From the NCBI GenBank assembly GCA_029781975.1, contig JAKOVQ010000003.1, positions 124,001 to 188,000 of the forward strand: a DNA stretch of 64,000 bases. The letters are read 5' to 3'. Position numbers and translations under genes: made by a program. The notes under the pieces were generated by a model. That model was not told the origin of the DNA and searched no databases. It was given only the letters and a program-made list of their open reading frames with translations. Position 1 is the first letter of the stretch. The number at the start of each line of letters is the position of its first letter. This DNA is from Acidobacteriota bacterium. GTDB lineage: Bacteria > Acidobacteriota > Thermoanaerobaculia > UBA5066. Shown in pieces: positions 16,602 to 23,804 of the stretch.

Positions 16602-18542
16602 CTACCTGTAGACCGCGAAGAGCGCCGCGATCGCCGCGAACTCCCGGGCCGGCGGGACGACGACGCGGATCCGGTCCTTGTAGCCGCGCAGCCGCTCGGC
16701 GAGGGCGTCCAGGGCCTGGTGCTCCGAGTGAGCGAGGCGCGCCAGGTCGAGGACGAGCCGCTCCTTCCGCTTCCTCAGGCCCTCCTTCAGGCCCGCCGCC
16801 AGCTCGTCGGCCGCGGCCGCGCTGAGCCGGCCCGCGACCCGGACCCAGACGGTGGACTCGGGACGGAGCTCCACCTCGACGCTGGCGCCGCCGGGGCCGT
16901 CCTGGACGCGTCGCCGGATCCGCCGCCAGGCGCGAGCGGGGAGCGACTCCTCCGCCATCCGGAAGGTGTGCCGGACGAGGGACGGATGCTGGAAGAGTCC
17001 GAGCTTCAGCGTCAGCCCGGTCCACGCGGCCAGGGCGACGGCGACGACCGACCCGATCCGCTCCCCGAGCGTCGGCGGGCCGAGGACCGCGTGGACCCTC
17101 CTCTCGAGCTCGCCGATCCGGCGCCTCACCTCGCGTCCCGGCGCGAGGAGCCGGCCGGCGAGGAAGATCGGGTAGGCGTGCCGGACGTCGGCCGCGAACC
17201 GGGCGGCCTTCTCCCTCAGCGAAGGGTTCTCCGATCCCTTCAGCCGCTCGTGCCCCAGGATCCACGTCTCGAGGGAGCGGTAGATGGAGGGGCCGAGGCG
17301 CCGGGCGTCCTCCGCGAAGCAGCGTTGCTGGGCCGCCTCGATCTCGGGGCCGCTCATCGCCGGGTGCTTCACCATCGCCCGGAATCCCGTGGAGCTCCTG
17401 TAGAAGTGCTCGGGGTCCGCGGCCATCGCGTCGTCGAGGAGCCCCTTCCGCGTCACCTCGTCGAAGAAGGGCGTCCCCGGGATCGGCCCGTAGATCATGA
17501 ACTGCGCGAGCGTCGGCCGGAGGGCGAGGAGCCCGTCGAGCTCCTCGTCGATCACCTCCTGGGTCTGGTAGGGGAGTCCCACGATCATCGAGGCCAGGAC
17601 GCTGACGCCGTGCGCCCGCAGCTCCCGGAACAGCTCGTCGACCGGGCGCCCGGCCTGCTTGGCGTACCCGGAGCGGGTCCCCTCGTAGCCGATCCAGAGG
17701 CCGTCGATCCCCATCTCGAGGATCTCGGCGACGGTGTACTGGCTGATCGCCTTCACGCTCGCGAAGGCGAAGATCGAGAGGGGCCGCCCCCCCTCCTTCA
17801 CGCAGTCCCGGAACTCCATCGCCCGGCGGCGGTTCAGGAGGAGGTCCTCGTCCAGGATCGCGATCGACATCCCCGGCTCGATCTCCTGGTAGCGCTGGAC
17901 GACGCCGTAGATGTCCCGCCCCGTGGGGAGGAGGGCGATGTGCCGGCGCTTGAAGAAGTGGGAGGTGCAGCAGAAGTCGCACCCGTTCGGGCAGCCGAGC
18001 CCCGCGAAGACCATCCCCGTTCGGGACGCCTCGCGGCCGAAGACGCGCAGGCGGCTGACGACCAGAGGGTGCCGGTAGGTCCCCGGCTCTCCGATCGCCG
18101 GCTCGCCCAGGAGGCGCCGCATGAAGCCGACCCCCTCCTCGCGGCAGACGTGGTCGGCCCAGCGGGAGAGGAGCGCGTCCGGCAGGACGGTCCCGTAGCC
18201 GCCCAGGACGACCTTCGCCCCCGGCGCGTGCTCCCTCACGAGGGCGACGACCTCCTTCATCCGGTGGAACGTCGAGAGGACGAACGACACGCCGACGACG
18301 TCGTAGCCCTGCTTCAGCTCGCGGACGAGCTCCCGCTTGCTGGGGTAGTGGAGGACGGTGGTCGGGGCCTCCACGTTCTCCGCCACGTACTCGAGCGAGA
18401 ACGCCACGTGGTTCGCCCGGGGGCTGAAGAGCCCCTGCGCGCGCGTCACCTGCCCGAAGAGCAGCTCGTAGCCCACGCTGGGGGAATCGCCGTGGCGCTC
18501 GCCGAGGGGACGACAGACGCTGGTCAGGAGCACGTTCGTCAT
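16602..18542 (-). CDS. B12-binding radical SAM protein with C-terminal STAS-like domain
   Basis: 646 residues. An N-terminal cobalamin-binding-like Rossmann domain (about 1-160: YDVVGVSFVLSTFHRMKEV, KVVLGGYGTV) is followed by a radical SAM core with the cluster motif CPNGCDFC near residue 185 (CxxxCxxC) and the ILDEDLLLNRRR segment. Residues 540-645 form a separate domain with STAS-like pattern (VWVRVAGRLSAAAADELAAG, RLVLDLARLAHSEHQALDAL). This fusion is unusual. Enzymes of this class do methylations or rearrangements in lipid, hopanoid and cofactor pathways. Flanked by a flavin oxidoreductase and a divergent lipid desaturase, a role in lipid modification is plausible but unproven. Confidence 0.8.
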   Translation of the reverse strand: MTNVLLTSVCRPLGERHGDSPSVGYELLFGQVTRAQGLFSPRANHVAFSLEYVAENVEAPTTVLHYPSKRELVRELKQGYDVVGVSFVLSTFHRMKEVVALVREHAPGAKVVLGGYGTVLPDALLSRWADHVCREEGVGFMRRLLGEPAIGEPGTYRHPLVVSRLRVFGREASRTGMVFAGLGCPNGCDFCCTSHFFKRRHIALLPTGRDIYGVVQRYQEIEPGMSIAILDEDLLLNRRRAMEFRDCVKEGGRPLSIFAFASVKAISQYTVAEILEMGIDGLWIGYEGTRSGYAKQAGRPVDELFRELRAHGVSVLASMIVGLPYQTQEVIDEELDGLLALRPTLAQFMIYGPIPGTPFFDEVTRKGLLDDAMAADPEHFYRSSTGFRAMVKHPAMSGPEIEAAQQRCFAEDARRLGPSIYRSLETWILGHERLKGSENPSLREKAARFAADVRHAYPIFLAGRLLAPGREVRRRIGELERRVHAVLGPPTLGERIGSVVAVALAAWTGLTLKLGLFQHPSLVRHTFRMAEESLPARAWRRIRRRVQDGPGGASVEVELRPESTVWVRVAGRLSAAAADELAAGLKEGLRKRKERLVLDLARLAHSEHQALDALAERLRGYKDRIRVVVPPAREFAAIAALFAVYR

Positions 18543-18751
18543 GGGGCCTCCGGAGGTCCCTCGCGGTCGCTCGTGTTTGCGCGAGGACTGCCCGCCGTCC
18601 GGTTCCGCGACGGGGGAGCCGGTCGAGACGCGAAAGACGGGCGGGACGGTCCCGGGACCGGGCTTCGCGACCAGTCAGGATACGCCTTTCCGCGATCATC
18701 CCCGTCCGGGACCCTTCCGGCGCACAATCCCTCCGACAGGAGAGGGAGACG

Positions 18752-19792
18752 ATGAGCCCTGGCGCATCGAGCCCCGCGGAGCCTTCCGGCGAAGGCCGCG
18801 GCGACTTCGTCCATTCGGACGCACGGGAGCCGCACGCGGCCCGCAGCAGGGAGATCCTTCGGCGGCATCCCGCGATCCGCCAGCTGGCGGGGCGCAACCC
18901 GTGGAGCGCCCTCCTCGTCGTCCTGCTCGTCGCCGTGCAGACGGGCGTCGCCTGGCTCCTGCGCGACCAGGCGATCTGGGTCGTCCTCCTTTCGGCGTTC
19001 GGGTTCGGGGCGTTCGTCAGCCACACGCTCTGGGTCCTCATCCACGAGTGCGCCCACAACCTCGTCTTCCGGAGCGGCACCTGGAACCGTCTCGTGGCGA
19101 TCGTCGCGAACCTCCCGCACCTCCTGCCGAGCGCCGTCTCGTTCCAGAAGTACCACCTCAAGCACCACGCCTTCCAGGGCGTCTACGAGCTGGACGCGGA
19201 CATCCCGAGCCGCTGGGAGGCCCGCCTCGTCGGCAGGACCTTCGTCGGCAAGGCGCTCTGGCTCCTCCTCTTCCCGGTCTTCCAGGTGACACGGCCCCCG
19301 CGCCTCAAGGAGATCCGTCTCTTCGACCGCTGGGTCTTCGTCAACATCGCCGTGCAGGTCGCCTACGACGCCGTCGTGCTCGTCTTCCTGGGCCCCACGG
19401 CCTTCCTCTTCCTCGCCGCCTCGTTCTTCTTCTCCGTGGGGCTCCACCCCCTCGGGGCGCGCTGGATCCAGGAGCACTACCTCGTCAACGGGACGCAGGA
19501 GACGACGAGCTACTACGGCATCGTGAACGTCGCCGCCCTGAACGTCGGCTACCACAACGAGCACCACGACTTCCCGTTCGTCCCCTGGAACCGCCTCCCC
19601 GCCATCCGGAAGGCCGCCCCGGAGTCCTACGACTCCCTCTTCTGGCACCGCTCCTGGACCCTCGTCCTCCTCCGCTTCCTCTTCGACCGCGACCTCTCGC
19701 TCTGGTCGCGGGTCGTCCGGGCGGAGCGGGGAGGGGTGAGCGTGGCGGCGGTGGAGCCGGCGCAGGCACCGGCCCTGGCGGAGGGACGCTGA
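18752..19792 (+). CDS. Membrane fatty-acid/sphingolipid desaturase (DEGS delta-4-like)
   Basis: 346 residues, the normal size for this family. The three di-iron histidine boxes are HECAH (98-102), HLKHH (135-139) and HNEHH (about 273-277). The surroundings HPLGARWIQEHYLVNG, TTSYYGIVNVAALN and NVGYHNEHHDFPFVPWNRLP match by eye the eukaryotic dihydroceramide delta-4 desaturase DEGS much better than ordinary acyl-lipid desaturases. The N-terminal 40 residues are hydrophilic. The ATG at 18752 has AGGAGAGGGAG upstream. Expected reaction: O2-dependent introduction of a double bond in a membrane lipid chain, with reduced electron carrier. It is divergent from the radical SAM gene. Confidence 0.88.
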   Translation: MSPGASSPAEPSGEGRGDFVHSDAREPHAARSREILRRHPAIRQLAGRNPWSALLVVLLVAVQTGVAWLLRDQAIWVVLLSAFGFGAFVSHTLWVLIHECAHNLVFRSGTWNRLVAIVANLPHLLPSAVSFQKYHLKHHAFQGVYELDADIPSRWEARLVGRTFVGKALWLLLFPVFQVTRPPRLKEIRLFDRWVFVNIAVQVAYDAVVLVFLGPTAFLFLAASFFFSVGLHPLGARWIQEHYLVNGTQETTSYYGIVNVAALNVGYHNEHHDFPFVPWNRLPAIRKAAPESYDSLFWHRSWTLVLLRFLFDRDLSLWSRVVRAERGGVSVAAVEPAQAPALAEGR

Positions 19793-19870
19793 CGGACCGG
19801 GCGCCTGCGGCGTCCGGCCGGGGGTGACGGCTCGGGTTGCCCGTTGATCCGTTGTGCTACCATGTGCGTC

Positions 19871-20146
19871 ATGGGCGACGGCGTCAACGTCCGGGAGCTG
19901 AGGCAGAACCTCAGCGTCTACCTGCGGCTGGTCAAGGCGGGCCGGGCGCTCCGCGTCCTGGAGCGCGGGCACCCGGTGGCGCTCCTGACGCCGCTCCCCG
20001 GGAGCGCCGGCGCCCTCGAGCGCCTCGTCTCGTCGGGCCGGGCGGTCCCCCCGCGCCTCTCGCTCGCGCAGCTCCCGCCCCCGCGAGCGGTCCGTGGCCC
20101 CGTGACGGCGAGCGAGGCCCTGGCGGAGCAGCGGGACGACGACTGA
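19871..20146 (+). CDS. Phd/YefM-type antitoxin
   Basis: 91 residues from ATG 19871 (an ATG at 19862 is three codons earlier). The N-terminal VNVRELRQNLSVYLRLVKAGRALRVL is the typical DNA-binding fold of Phd/YefM antitoxins, with VALLTPL as the conserved strand. The C-terminal 45 residues are Pro/Arg-rich and end acidic, as expected of a toxin-wrapping tail. There is no Shine-Dalgarno sequence, so translation may start on a leaderless or short-leader transcript. The stop codon is one base before the toxin start. Confidence 0.8.
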   Translation: MGDGVNVRELRQNLSVYLRLVKAGRALRVLERGHPVALLTPLPGSAGALERLVSSGRAVPPRLSLAQLPPPRAVRGPVTASEALAEQRDDD

Positions 20147-20147
20147 C

Positions 20148-20576
20148 GTGTCCGGCGAGCTCGTCTACCTCGACTCGTCGTCGCTCGTGAAGCTCGTCGT
20201 GCGGGAGGAGGGAACCGACGAGCTCCGGGCCTTCCTCGCCGGGCACCCCGCCGTCGTGACGTCCACCCTGGCCGTGACGGAGGTCCGACGGGCCGTCGGA
20301 CGGGTCTCGTCCCGCCGGTCGCTCGCGGACCGCGCCCGTCTCGTCCTCGACGGCATCGCGCTTCTCTCTGTCGACCTGCCGGTCCTCGAGGCCGCGGCCA
20401 CCCTCAAGCCCCCGGCCCTTCGGACGCTCGACGCGATCCACGTCGCCTCGGCCCTTTCGCTGGGCGAGGACCTCCTCGCGTTCGTCACGTTCGACGAGAG
20501 GCAGGCCGGGGTGGCGAGGAGGGCGGGGCTGCCGGTGGCGCGGCTTCCGCTCGAGCCCGTCGCGCCATTGGAATAG
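20148..20576 (+). CDS. vapC: VapC-like PIN-domain toxin ribonuclease
   Basis: 142 residues starting with GTG one base after the antitoxin stop. PIN-domain metal-binding acids are visible: D9 in VYLDSSSLVKL, Glu in VTEVRRAV (about residue 46), Asp in LDAIHVASAL (about 98) and Asp in VTFDERQ (about 117). VapC proteins are Mg-dependent endoribonucleases that cut tRNA or rRNA when freed from the antitoxin. Length and context make the assignment firm. Confidence 0.88.
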   Translation: MSGELVYLDSSSLVKLVVREEGTDELRAFLAGHPAVVTSTLAVTEVRRAVGRVSSRRSLADRARLVLDGIALLSVDLPVLEAAATLKPPALRTLDAIHVASALSLGEDLLAFVTFDERQAGVARRAGLPVARLPLEPVAPLE

Positions 20577-20578
20577 CC

Positions 20579-20821
20579 ATGAATGCCGTGACCAGCGTTC
20601 GCCACGTCTCAGGGTTCAGGCTCTGGCTGAGGTTCTCCGTCGGTACCGAGGGAGAGATCGACCTGTCCGACGAGCTCCGGGGTCCCGTGTTCGAGCCCCT
20701 CGCTGAGCCGGCCGTCTTCGCCCAGGTCTCCGTGAACCCGGAGCTCCGCACCATCACATGGCCAAACGGCGCGGACTTCGCGCCGGAGTTCCTCTACGCG
20801 CGAGTCCGCGCGGTGGTGTGA
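20579..20821 (+). CDS. DUF2442 protein
   Basis: 80 residues with the DUF2442 pattern: GFRLWLRFSVGTEGEIDLSDELRGPVFEPL, FAQVSVNPELRTITWPNGADFAPEFLY. Members often pair with DUF4160 proteins in toxin-antitoxin-like loci and some carry DNA-binding extensions. The usual DUF4160 partner is not seen here. The ATG lies two bases after the PIN toxin stop, so it may be transcribed with the PIN pair. Confidence 0.85.
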   Translation: MNAVTSVRHVSGFRLWLRFSVGTEGEIDLSDELRGPVFEPLAEPAVFAQVSVNPELRTITWPNGADFAPEFLYARVRAVV

Positions 20822-20875
20822 CCTCTTCGTCAGACGGACCTTCGGCGATCGAGGTGGTTGACCTGCCACCTGGGG

Positions 20876-21235
20876 CTACGCCCGGCTGAGGTAGCTCTCG
20901 GGAACGAAGACGTTCCGGATTCGGAACGCCGGGGGGGACTCGAGGAGAAGGCGAAGCCGCAGCTCGAACGAGCGCGCGGGGAAGGGGAAGAACGGCTCCG
21001 GGCTGTAGGTTTCGCCGACCCACGCGGGCACCGGGGTCCCCGTTTCCCGGCACAGCGCGCTGACGACCGCTGCGACGAGTCCCTCGAGGGGGCCCGGCCC
21101 GGAGAGCCGATCGGCGATCAGCGCCTGCCGCGCGTCCTGGGAAGCGTGGCGGAACTCCTCGACGAACTCGTTCACCGGGCCCTGAAATCGCTCGCCCGCC
21201 TCCCTCGCGGTGCGGAGCAGCTCAACCGCGGTCAT
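20876..21235 (-). CDS. Hypothetical partner of a DUF6036-like protein
   Basis: 119 residues, mainly helical, with no signal peptide. The segment AVELLRTAREAGERFQGPVNEFVEEFRHA opens the protein, and a hydrophobic PFFPFPARSFELRLRLLLESPPAF stretch follows. Its first 14 bases overlap the end of the upstream gene at 21222, so the two are translationally coupled. I do not recognise the family. The gene arrangement (small helical protein plus nucleotidyltransferase-fold protein) resembles a toxin-antitoxin pair. Confidence 0.6.
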   Translation of the reverse strand: MTAVELLRTAREAGERFQGPVNEFVEEFRHASQDARQALIADRLSGPGPLEGLVAAVVSALCRETGTPVPAWVGETYSPEPFFPFPARSFELRLRLLLESPPAFRIRNVFVPESYLSRA

Positions 21236-21740
21236 CGAACATCTCCTCGAGGAGCAGCTGTGCCCGGACGGGAATCCTCTCCGGCGGGAAGAAGGCGAGG
21301 ACGACCTCGAGCACCTCGGCGGACGACATCAGGCCGAGGCGTTTCGCGAGGACCCGGATGTCCCCCGCGTCTTCGGCGGTCCTCGCGGCGGCACACTTCA
21401 TCGCGAGAAGCGTCCTCTCGTCCGCGACCGAGACTTCGAGCGACGGCCACTCCCGCCACCTCTCGAATCGCGCCCGCTCGGGGAGGAAGGCCTTCGCCGC
21501 GTCGTTCAGCCAATCCTCCGGGAGGCCGAGGCTCGCAGCGACGGCGCGGACGGCGTCGGGCACCCCCGGTGCCGGCGCACACCAAGCGTCGAGATTCTTC
21601 GTCGCCGTCCGTGCCCTGAGCGCGACGCACATCACGGCTCTGCCGACGACGAAGACCTCTGCGCGGACCTCTCTGCGTGCGAGTTCGGCGGCGAGGGCAC
21701 TGAAGGCAGCCTCGATGTCCTCTGCGGAGAGCCTGCTCAT
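21222..21740 (-). CDS. DUF6036-like nucleotidyltransferase-fold protein
   Basis: 172 residues. VFVVGRAVMCVALRARTATKNLDAW (about 28-52) corresponds to the G-G-x-A...R-x-T-x-D-x-D motif of DUF6036/AbiEii-like nucleotidyltransferases. Here the paired glycines read G-R and the first catalytic Asp is Asn, so activity may be reduced or lost. The remainder (LKTLLAMKCAAARTAEDAGDI-like segment, KRLGLMSSAEVLEVVLAFFP) follows the family pattern. It is the upstream member of a coupled pair. Upstream sequence faces the divergent MNT/HEPN pair. Confidence 0.7.
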   Translation of the reverse strand: MSRLSAEDIEAAFSALAAELARREVRAEVFVVGRAVMCVALRARTATKNLDAWCAPAPGVPDAVRAVAASLGLPEDWLNDAAKAFLPERARFERWREWPSLEVSVADERTLLAMKCAAARTAEDAGDIRVLAKRLGLMSSAEVLEVVLAFFPPERIPVRAQLLLEEMFDDRG

Positions 21741-21833
21741 CGGACGTCATTTTCCGCCGTCCGGCCGGGCGGACTGGCGGATCATCACGGCCAGGCTCGC
21801 CGGCTCGGGAAGGGCGGCTCGCTCTCGCCGCCG

Positions 21834-21839
21834 TAGAAT
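21834..21839 (+). promoter_or_regulatory. -10 element for the MNT/HEPN pair, near-leaderless start
   Basis: TAGAAT ends ten bases before the ATG at 21849. A transcript started at the usual distance would begin at about 21846, giving an almost leaderless mRNA; no Shine-Dalgarno sequence is present. No clear -35 element is visible. Confidence 0.45.
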
Positions 21840-21848
21840 GACCGCGTC

Positions 21849-22175
21849 ATGTCCTTCGCCGTATCCAACGCCGGCCTCGCCGCGATCGAGAGTGCGCACG
21901 ACCGGATCGGCGACTTCTGCCGACGTCACTACGTCAGCCGGCTCTCGGTCTTTGGGTCCGTGCTGCGACCGGACTTCGGGCCCGAGAGCGACATCGACCT
22001 CCTCGTGGAGTTCGAGCCGGGACACGTACCCGGTTTGATCAGGCTCGCCGGGATGGAGAGCGAGCTCGGGACGATCCTGGGTCGAAAAGTCGATCTCCTG
22101 ACCCCGATGTCCGTCAGCCCGTACTTCCGCGACCGCGTGCTGAAAGACGCCGTGCCGCTGCATGACGCAGCATGA
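21849..22175 (+). CDS. mntA: MNT-type nucleotidyltransferase antitoxin
   Basis: 108 residues. The minimal nucleotidyltransferase motif is complete: GS at 36-37 followed by D48 and D50 in SDIDLLVEF, then KVDLLTP with the third acidic residue near 85. MntA antitoxins AMPylate or otherwise modify and silence the HEPN toxin HepT. The gene overlaps the hepT gene by 14 bp. Confidence 0.88.
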   Translation: MSFAVSNAGLAAIESAHDRIGDFCRRHYVSRLSVFGSVLRPDFGPESDIDLLVEFEPGHVPGLIRLAGMESELGTILGRKVDLLTPMSVSPYFRDRVLKDAVPLHDAA

Positions 22176-22506
22176 CGAGACCGTCCGCCTTCGGCACATG
22201 CTGGGGGCCGCCCGCGAAGCCGTGGAGCTCTCCAGGGGCCTCTCCCGCCAGGAACTCGCAGAGCGGCGGCTCGTAGAGCTGGCGCTGACGAAGCTCGTGG
22301 AGACCGTCGGGGAGGCGGCTCCGCGAATCCCGAAGGAGATCCAGGAGCAGTCGCCGGAGATCCCCTGGGCGCAGATTGTCACGATGCGCCACCGACTCGT
22401 CCACGGCTACGACACGGTGGACCCGGACCTGCTCTGGAGCACCGTGGTCGAGGACCCGCCCGCGCTCATCCCCCTCCTCGAGCGGACTCTCGTTGAGAGG
22501 AGCTGA
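22162..22506 (+). CDS. hepT: HEPN-family RNase toxin
   Basis: 114 residues, all helical. The catalytic Rx4-6H motif is R76-x4-H81 in MRHRLVHGYDTVD, with the trailing Tyr83 that MntA-type partners modify. HEPN toxins of this type act on tRNA or mRNA. It directly follows and overlaps the antitoxin gene. Confidence 0.88.
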   Translation: MTQHDETVRLRHMLGAAREAVELSRGLSRQELAERRLVELALTKLVETVGEAAPRIPKEIQEQSPEIPWAQIVTMRHRLVHGYDTVDPDLLWSTVVEDPPALIPLLERTLVERS

Positions 22507-22579
22507 CCGCCTCGTTCCGCGGGTCGCGGGGCCGGGTCTTCTCCATCGTCTCTGGAGGCTGAAGACGGAACCGCCTCCC

Positions 22580-22630
22580 TGGGCCCGAGGACTCGAACCT
22601 TGATAGATGGTCAAGACCCCTATCGGTCTT
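22580..22630 (-). other. tRNA-3'-end-like fragment and hairpin in a gene-free stretch
   Basis: The 270 bp between 22507 and 22777 hold no convincing gene. On the minus strand, 22599-22580 reads GGTTCGAGTCCTCGGGCCCA, the form of a tRNA T-arm plus the 3' acceptor strand, but upstream sequence does not fold into the remaining arms. Next to it is a perfect 6-bp hairpin (AAGACC at 22613, GGTCTT at 22625). A tRNA remnant left by integration of the neighbouring toxin-antitoxin patch is possible. Confidence 0.35.
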
Positions 22631-22777
22631 GGACATGCGGCTCCAGATCGACCGACTTCGCGTTTCACCGCCGTCCTTGAACGGCAGTGCCGTGAATCGA
22701 CCGTTGCGTAGGGAAGCGTAGACCCGGGGGCGGCGGCAGGAGAGCCGAAATCGCCCGGCTCCGGAAGGTGCGACCTG

Positions 22778-23695
22778 CTACCGGGGCGGAGGTCCCGGGG
22801 GAGGCGGCGCGCCGGCGACGACCCGGTTGCGGCCGGACTCCTTGGCGCGGTAGAGGTTCGCGTCGGCGGCCTCGAAGAGGCGCGCGGCGCTGTCGGCGTC
22901 GTCGGGCAGCGTGGCGACGCCGCCGCTCACGGTGACGCGCTCCGGGCGCTCGGGGGAGCCGAAGGGGGTCGCCTCGATGCGGGAGCGGATCTGGTCGGCG
23001 AACGCGGCGGCCTCGGCGCGCCGGGCGCCGTAGAGGAGCACGACGAACTCCTCGCCGCCGTAGCGGGCGACGACGTCGCCCCGCCGGCTGGCGGAGCGGA
23101 TCGCGAAGGCGACCTTCACGAGCGCCTCGTTCCCCGCCGCGTGGCCGAGGCGGTCGTTGTAGCCCTTGAAGTGGTCGATGTCGAAGACCGCCAGGGAGAG
23201 CGGGTCCCCCGTGGCGCGCGCGCGGTCGACCTCGAGCCCGAGCCGGTCGCGGAAGAAGCCGAAGTTGTAGAGGCCGGTGAGCGAGTCGGTGATGGCGGCC
23301 CGGTGGGTCTGCGTGACCCGGCCGGTCAGGCTCCTCACCCGGTCGACCTGCTGCCAGAAGAGCTCGAGGACGATGTCGTGGCGTCTCGCGACCAGCTCGC
23401 GGAACGCGGGCGCCGGCACGCGGAGGACCCGGCAGGGCGTCACGGCCCGGACGGCCGCAGAGCGGCCGCGTCCGTCGAGGGCCGCGAACTCCCCGACGAT
23501 CGCCCCGGGCTCGAGGGTCCGGAGGATGACGGGCTCGCCGGAGGTGGGCTCGAGGACGACGTCGAGGACGCCGTCGAGGAGGAGGACGACCTCGTCCCCG
23601 TGGTCCCCCTCGCGCCAGAGGAAGCGGCCCGCCTCGAGCGGCTGCTCGGCCCCGAGCGCGTGGAGGTCGGAGAACGAATCGCGTGCGGAGCGCAT
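22778..23695 (-). CDS. Diguanylate cyclase with cyclic-nucleotide-binding-fold sensor
   Basis: 305 residues. Residues 15-110 form a CRP-like cNMP-binding domain (GRFLWREGDHGDEVVLLLDGVLDV, PGAIVGEFAALDGRGRSA). A helical linker leads to a GGDEF domain starting at DSLTGLYNFGFF (137). The active-site motif is GGEEF at 213-217. An RxxD inhibitory c-di-GMP site (R204-D207) lies exactly five residues before it, so product feedback is expected. It should convert two GTP into c-di-GMP under control of a bound ligand. The last residues are Pro-rich. It follows a terminator and is probably transcribed alone. Confidence 0.9.
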   Translation of the reverse strand: MRSARDSFSDLHALGAEQPLEAGRFLWREGDHGDEVVLLLDGVLDVVLEPTSGEPVILRTLEPGAIVGEFAALDGRGRSAAVRAVTPCRVLRVPAPAFRELVARRHDIVLELFWQQVDRVRSLTGRVTQTHRAAITDSLTGLYNFGFFRDRLGLEVDRARATGDPLSLAVFDIDHFKGYNDRLGHAAGNEALVKVAFAIRSASRRGDVVARYGGEEFVVLLYGARRAEAAAFADQIRSRIEATPFGSPERPERVTVSGGVATLPDDADSAARLFEAADANLYRAKESGRNRVVAGAPPPPGPPPR

Positions 23696-23752
23696 GGCGA
23701 GGATGCTGCCACAGGGGCGGGGCGCGGCCGTCGGGACCCCCGAAAAGAGGAC

Positions 23753-23776
23753 GGGGGCGGCCCTGCGGCCGCCCCC
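23753..23776 (-). terminator. Intrinsic terminator of the PFOR/DHOD-like operon
   Basis: A perfect 10-bp stem (GGGGGCGGCC at 23753-23762 and 23767-23776) with a four-base loop, followed on the minus strand by TCCTCTTTTCGG. It lies 29 bases beyond the stop codon at 23805. Confidence 0.85.
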
Positions 23777-23804
23777 TAAGGTTCCGGGACCGGGGGAGAA
23801 GGGC

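Noticed and set aside
22580-22720. Complete tRNA gene on the minus strand
   Set aside because: Only the T-arm/acceptor-like 3' part is recognisable; no D-arm or anticodon arm folds at the right distance.
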